Part shown: piece by piece, positions 60,311-64,000 of the stretch
Layout: every line of letters begins with the position of its first letter
Position numbering within the stretch: position 1 is the stretch's first letter
DNA from: Stentor coeruleus
Lineage: Eukaryota > Ciliophora > Heterotrichea > Heterotrichida > Stentoridae
NCBI GenBank assembly: GCA_001970955.1
Contig: MPUH01000221.1
Location: forward strand, 1-64,000
DNA: 64,000 nt
Direction of reading: 5' to 3'
Translations under genes and position numbers: made by a program
The notes under the pieces: model-generated
Told to the model about the DNA's origin: nothing
The model's database searches: none
What the model saw: only the letters and a program-made list of their open reading frames with translations

Positions 60311-61780
60311 TTAATCAATATCCATCTGTTTAAGGTCAGATGCAACTAAGAAACTGCACTCTGTAGCCGCTTTAACTTGATCAACCGTAAGCCCTTTTCC
60401 TATTTCTACCAAAGTTATCCCTCCTTCTCTCTTAAAATCAAAAACTCCCATTTCTGTAATCAGTAAGGCCACTACTTTTCTTCCAGTTAAAGGTAATGTG
60501 CATTTATTAAGTAGTTTATGTGCATTTTTCGCTGTATGTTCCATAGTAACAACACATCTAGTTGGTGAACTAACCAAATCCATTGCCCCTCCCATTCCTT
60601 TTACCATCTTCCCAGGTATAATCCAATTAGCTAAATCTCCATCTTTAGAAACTTGTAAAGCTCCAAGTATACTTAATTGTAAATTTCCCCCTCTAATCAT
60701 AGCAAAACTATCTGAACTATTAAACAAAGCAGCTCCTTTAATCATAGTCACAGTTTCTTTCCCTGCATTAATCAAATCAGGATCTTGCATTCCAGGTTTA
60801 GGATATGGACCCATACCCATAATCCCATTTTCAGACTGTAAATAAATCTCCATTCCCTTAGGGAGAAAATTTGGTACTAAAGTTGGCATACCAATCCCTA
60901 GGTTTACATACATACCTGATTTAAGTTCTTTAGATGCTCTTTTTATTATAGCTTCTCTCATAGCTTTAGTTTCACCTTTACCTGGAACTTGTACAGCTTC
61001 TCCAGTACTTAAAGTAAGTCTTTCTATAGGTTTAGTGTATTTTTCTCCTTTTATTATTCTTTGAACATAAACACTTGGTGTATGAATAGTCGCAGGATCA
61101 AGTTCACCAGGTTCAACTAAATGTTCAACTTCAGCTATAGTAATTTTCCCTGCCATAGCAGCTAAAGGATTAAAATTCTGAGCTGAACCTCTATAAACAA
61201 GATTCCCTAAAGTATCTCCTTTCCATGCTTTGACTAAAGCAAAATCAGTTCTAACTGAGTTTTCTAAAACATAGTCTCTGCCATCAATATTCCTTGTTTC
61301 TTTTTTAGGTGAGAGAATCTCTGGTTCTTTACCCCCAAGTTTGTATTTTATTGGGAACTGACCTTCACTTACTACTGTACCAAAGCCAGTCGCTGTAAAA
61401 AAAGCTGGAATTCCTGCACCACCTGCTCTCATTTTTTCAGCTAACGTACCTTGAGGGGTTATTTCTAATTCAAGTTCCCCATTGAGGTATTGTTTTTCAA
61501 AGTTCTCATTTTCACCAACATATGATGCTATTACTCTTTTCACTTGTCTACGGGCTAGCATAACATTAAGCCCATAACCTTCAACACCACAATTGTTGGT
61601 TACTAATGTGAGGTTTTTAAGATTCAAATCAGCTGCTGCGTCTATTAGGTTTTCAGGAACACCACAGTTCCCAAAACCACCAACTGTAAGACTTGCTCCT
61701 GAAAAAATATCAGCTATAGCTTCTTTTGATGACTTATACACCTTACTTGAAAATCCATGTCTAAGTAATCTTGTCCACAT
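60311..61780 (-). CDS. OXCT1: Succinyl-CoA:3-oxoacid CoA-transferase (SCOT)
   Basis: Transfers CoA from succinyl-CoA to acetoacetate, the key step of ketone-body use in mitochondria. The 489-residue protein is the fused alpha-beta form. Residues 1-15 (MWTRLLRHGFSSKVY) look like a mitochondrial presequence. The alpha part has GGFGNCGVPENLI and NNCGVEGYGL; the beta part has NLGIGMPTLVPNFLP and the catalytic Glu317 in QSENGIMGMGPYP, and ends with the typical VTMEHTAKNAHKLL and LITEMGVFDF segments. All active-site elements are present, so it should be active. Length and domain order match eukaryotic SCOT. Start is the first ATG. Confidence 0.97.
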   Translation of the reverse strand: MWTRLLRHGFSSKVYKSSKEAIADIFSGASLTVGGFGNCGVPENLIDAAADLNLKNLTLVTNNCGVEGYGLNVMLARRQVKRVIASYVGENENFEKQYLNGELELEITPQGTLAEKMRAGGAGIPAFFTATGFGTVVSEGQFPIKYKLGGKEPEILSPKKETRNIDGRDYVLENSVRTDFALVKAWKGDTLGNLVYRGSAQNFNPLAAMAGKITIAEVEHLVEPGELDPATIHTPSVYVQRIIKGEKYTKPIERLTLSTGEAVQVPGKGETKAMREAIIKRASKELKSGMYVNLGIGMPTLVPNFLPKGMEIYLQSENGIMGMGPYPKPGMQDPDLINAGKETVTMIKGAALFNSSDSFAMIRGGNLQLSILGALQVSKDGDLANWIIPGKMVKGMGGAMDLVSSPTRCVVTMEHTAKNAHKLLNKCTLPLTGRKVVALLITEMGVFDFKREGGITLVEIGKGLTVDQVKAATECSFLVASDLKQMDID

Positions 61781-62179
61781 TTTTATTAGATTTTTAGTTT
61801 TCAGCTTTGCTTACAATTGATTTTATTATAAAATTTCAAAGTCATGTAAGATATTATTGAAAGGTTTCCTAATAAAATATGTTACTAGCAACACAAGAAC
61901 TTCAAGACATGCTTTAAAAAACTAGATTTCACAAGGAAAAGTAAAAAAACATAAGAATTACCTCAGTTATACTCACTCTCAAAAAAAAAGAAACTCTAAA
62001 GAACTACTGGAAAAATTCAACAAGTAAATTATTAAAGATAACGAGTGGTACACTATCTTGAATCAGCCGAAAGAAAGAGATTGCAGAACTCTTAAACCTG
62101 AACCAGACGAGGTTATAACCCTGCCAACCTAACTATCTCTCTACTTCAACTTTCCTAATAAGGATTTATAATATTAAGT
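61781..62179. other. Divergent intergenic region with fossil element
   Basis: Between the SCOT and polycystin gene starts. Mostly occupied by copy B of the decayed dispersed element (61880-62165). The rest shows no gene. Confidence 0.5.
61880..62165 (+). mobile_element. Decayed dispersed element, copy B (class undetermined)
   Basis: Aligns with 24655-24980 over its whole length. Shared protein-like islands: HKNFKTC near the left end and PKERDCRTLKP near the right end, with a conserved last ~100 nt. Broken in several places. It ends about 15 nt before the polycystin ATG, so it may now supply that gene's 5' flank. Confidence 0.45.
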
Positions 62180-64000
62180 ATGGAAGAGACTAAATATGCT
62201 TCAAAAGTTCATGAGAAAAAAGAAGATGATGAACTTTTTGTGTATAACGAGACTGAGAAATCTGAAAAAGGGAAGGATAAAGATATAATTGATGAAGAGA
62301 ACTTGGAATTGGATGAGTTTGAGTGGAAATGTATTGAAAGCAGGATAAAATTAAATCAACCTTTTATTGAAAAATCTTTACAAGAAATACCTGTGAATGT
62401 AAAAGGTGTGTATTTATCAGTAATGGTATCTTTTTTGTTTATAGTTCTGGCTTCTTTGATTAATAGAGTTGAAGATGTTTCAAATATGAATATGATGATA
62501 AAGTATTCATATGAAAGTCCTATATGGAATTCTGAATCAGGAAGTACATTTTGGGATATAAAAAGACTTGAAGATTTAAACAGATATATAAGAAAAGTAG
62601 CTATCCCAACATCATATGATGAATTAGGGAGTTTCAATTATTTTATAGGGATGAGATTTACTTTAAAACTCTCACAAATGGTAGAGCAGCCAATAGGAGC
62701 ATATAAAAATGCTGAAAATTTCATAGAATCCAACCCAAAAATGGTACCTGGAACAGATTCGAAATTCCAAAGGTCTTCGAAATTAGGTATCTGGGATTAT
62801 GATTCAGGGTTCAATAATGGTAACGGCTATGTTTTATATATACTTTCTAATACTTCAACATTAAATGAAGCTCTTATATCATGGAGAAAAGCAGAATCTA
62901 TATGGTTAGGCAATTGGGGTTTTTCAAGTTTGGTTATAGAATATTTATTCCATAACGACAATTATGCATGTACACTTTATTATTATCAAACTTTTATTCA
63001 AACTCCAGGTGGGACTATGAATCTCAAAACTAACTCAATTGGTTCGTTTATAGAAAAATTCGAGTCATGGAAAGATGAGAGTTTGACTATTCTTATTATT
63101 TTTATAGTCTACTCTCTAGGGTTTTCACTACAAATTTTTAAACTGGTTCAAAACCTTGTAAGAACCTGCAAAACCCTTTTTATCAAAAAAAAACTTGACC
63201 TAGTCTGGCATGAGTATATTGAAATTATGTCAGTTGTATTATCCCTTATATCCTTAATTCTCTTTGGTTTTAACGTTATTTATTATAGAGGTCATTATAC
63301 TCTTCCTATATCCAAACCACAAGATTTTACTGGGGTTATAAATTATTGTAGATATTTTAGACTTCTTGTCCAATTCACTGCTTTAACTGCTTTGCTTATA
63401 TCATTTAAAGTTATTGTCGTACTTAGGTATAAATTCCCATCATTTTCTATACTCTTCGACACTATCTTAGGTGCTAAAGTTGACATAATTAATTTTATGC
63501 TTATCACAATCTTCCTACTTGTTGGCTTTGTTTTTTTAGCTTATCTGATTTTTGGCTCTTGGATGGAAGAATTTTCTGATATTCCCAAGACTTTTTCAAA
63601 ACTTTTTGATATGGTGTTAGGACAAGAAGATATAAAAGATCAAATGACTGTGATTAATAGTCGATTAGCTGCTGCTTTTTTGGTTGTTTTTTTGACTGTA
63701 TTTTTTTTGGTATTAGCGAATATGTTCCTTGCTATAGTTATGAGTACTTATAATGATCTTAAGCAAAAAGGGCAGTTGATACTTGAAGCTAAAGCAGAAA
63801 TGATGGCAGAAAAAAGTGAGGAATGGTTCCAAACATTGATAAATCTCTTGCTTTTCAGAGTAAAAAGTGTAGAAAACGATGCAATTCAGTATGAAAAACT
63901 ACTTTCATGCTACGAAGAAGACATGAGTAGTGAAGAAAAAGATATTTTAAATGAAAAAATTAAAATGTACGAAACCCTGATCATTGCAAGCACAAAAATT
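62180..64000 (+). CDS. Polycystin-2-type (PKD2/TRPP) cation channel, cut by the window end
   Basis: 607 codons open to the end of the window, so the C terminus is missing. Residues 1-60 are acidic and cytosolic. The first membrane segment is VYLSVMVSFLFIVLASLIN (about 79-97). A large extracellular polycystin (TOP) domain follows, with FWDIKRLEDLNRYI and, later, a region ending in FIEKFESWKDES. Five more membrane segments come after about residue 295. The pore region reads FSDIPKTFSKLFDMVLGQED, where LGQ replaces the LGD filter of animal PKD2, and S6 is LVLANMFLAIVMSTYNDLK. In ciliates such channels lie in the ciliary and cell membrane and pass calcium. The C-terminal stretch seen so far is a charged helix. 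Confidence 0.93.
   Translation, partial: MEETKYASKVHEKKEDDELFVYNETEKSEKGKDKDIIDEENLELDEFEWKCIESRIKLNQPFIEKSLQEIPVNVKGVYLSVMVSFLFIVLASLINRVEDVSNMNMMIKYSYESPIWNSESGSTFWDIKRLEDLNRYIRKVAIPTSYDELGSFNYFIGMRFTLKLSQMVEQPIGAYKNAENFIESNPKMVPGTDSKFQRSSKLGIWDYDSGFNNGNGYVLYILSNTSTLNEALISWRKAESIWLGNWGFSSLVIEYLFHNDNYACTLYYYQTFIQTPGGTMNLKTNSIGSFIEKFESWKDESLTILIIFIVYSLGFSLQIFKLVQNLVRTCKTLFIKKKLDLVWHEYIEIMSVVLSLISLILFGFNVIYYRGHYTLPISKPQDFTGVINYCRYFRLLVQFTALTALLISFKVIVVLRYKFPSFSILFDTILGAKVDIINFMLITIFLLVGFVFLAYLIFGSWMEEFSDIPKTFSKLFDMVLGQEDIKDQMTVINSRLAAAFLVVFLTVFFLVLANMFLAIVMSTYNDLKQKGQLILEAKAEMMAEKSEEWFQTLINLLLFRVKSVENDAIQYEKLLSCYEEDMSSEEKDILNEKIKMYETLIIASTKI

Noticed and set aside
1-64000. tRNA genes, CRISPR arrays, rRNA
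   Set aside because: No cloverleaf with standard T-loop, no regularly spaced repeats and no rRNA segment was seen on either strand.

Overview
The window looks like macronuclear DNA of a heterotrich ciliate, most probably Stentor or a close relative. It is AT-rich, and every long reading frame is intact under the standard code. Four genes, read by eye, are interrupted or joined by introns of exactly 15 nt (two in a MOK-like kinase at 30772-30786 and 30992-31006, one each at 44419-44433 and 57655-57669). Fifteen-nucleotide introns together with the standard code are, from established knowledge, the mark of Stentor; Blepharisma shares the tiny introns but reassigns UGA. The species assignment is inference.

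Layout. 0.4-15.6 kb is a dense block: P4-ATPase lipid flippase, EF-hand protein, HEAT-repeat protein, LITAF-like zinc protein, MORN-repeat protein, two small unknowns, a TARG1/OARD1 ADP-ribose hydrolase and a four-site cyclic-nucleotide-dependent kinase. 16.6-29.6 kb is a gene-poor tandem array of five paralogous 211-213 aa proteins of unknown function, each followed by a conserved non-coding block. 29.9-45 kb returns to dense housekeeping and cilia-type genes: MOK kinase, mitochondrial uL3, phosphoglycerate kinase, Dpy-30-domain protein, a multi-pass membrane protein, an LRR protein, RCC1-repeat protein and two disordered proteins. 45.9-64 kb holds an HVA22/REEP protein, a second LRR and a second HEAT protein (paralogs of those at 37.4 and 5.8 kb), a TBC/EF-hand protein, an ER thioredoxin-fold protein, another membrane protein, SCOT, and the start of a polycystin-2-type channel cut by the window end. 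Several products fit a ciliate's signalling and cilium (kinases, polycystin, Dpy-30, RCC1, MORN, LRR), but there are no operons and neighbours need not act together.

The least explained structures are the five-gene array with its ~300-bp conserved intergenic blocks, and a sharp strand asymmetry in which 5' flanks are A+C-rich and 3' flanks G+T-rich on the sense strand. Other oddities are a decayed APC-activator (Cdc20/Cdh1) fragment, two diverged copies of a decayed dispersed element, and a TBC domain lacking both catalytic fingers. Five single-N positions, each flanked by a perfect direct repeat, are scaffolding artefacts; two of them place a false 30-codon duplication inside a gene.
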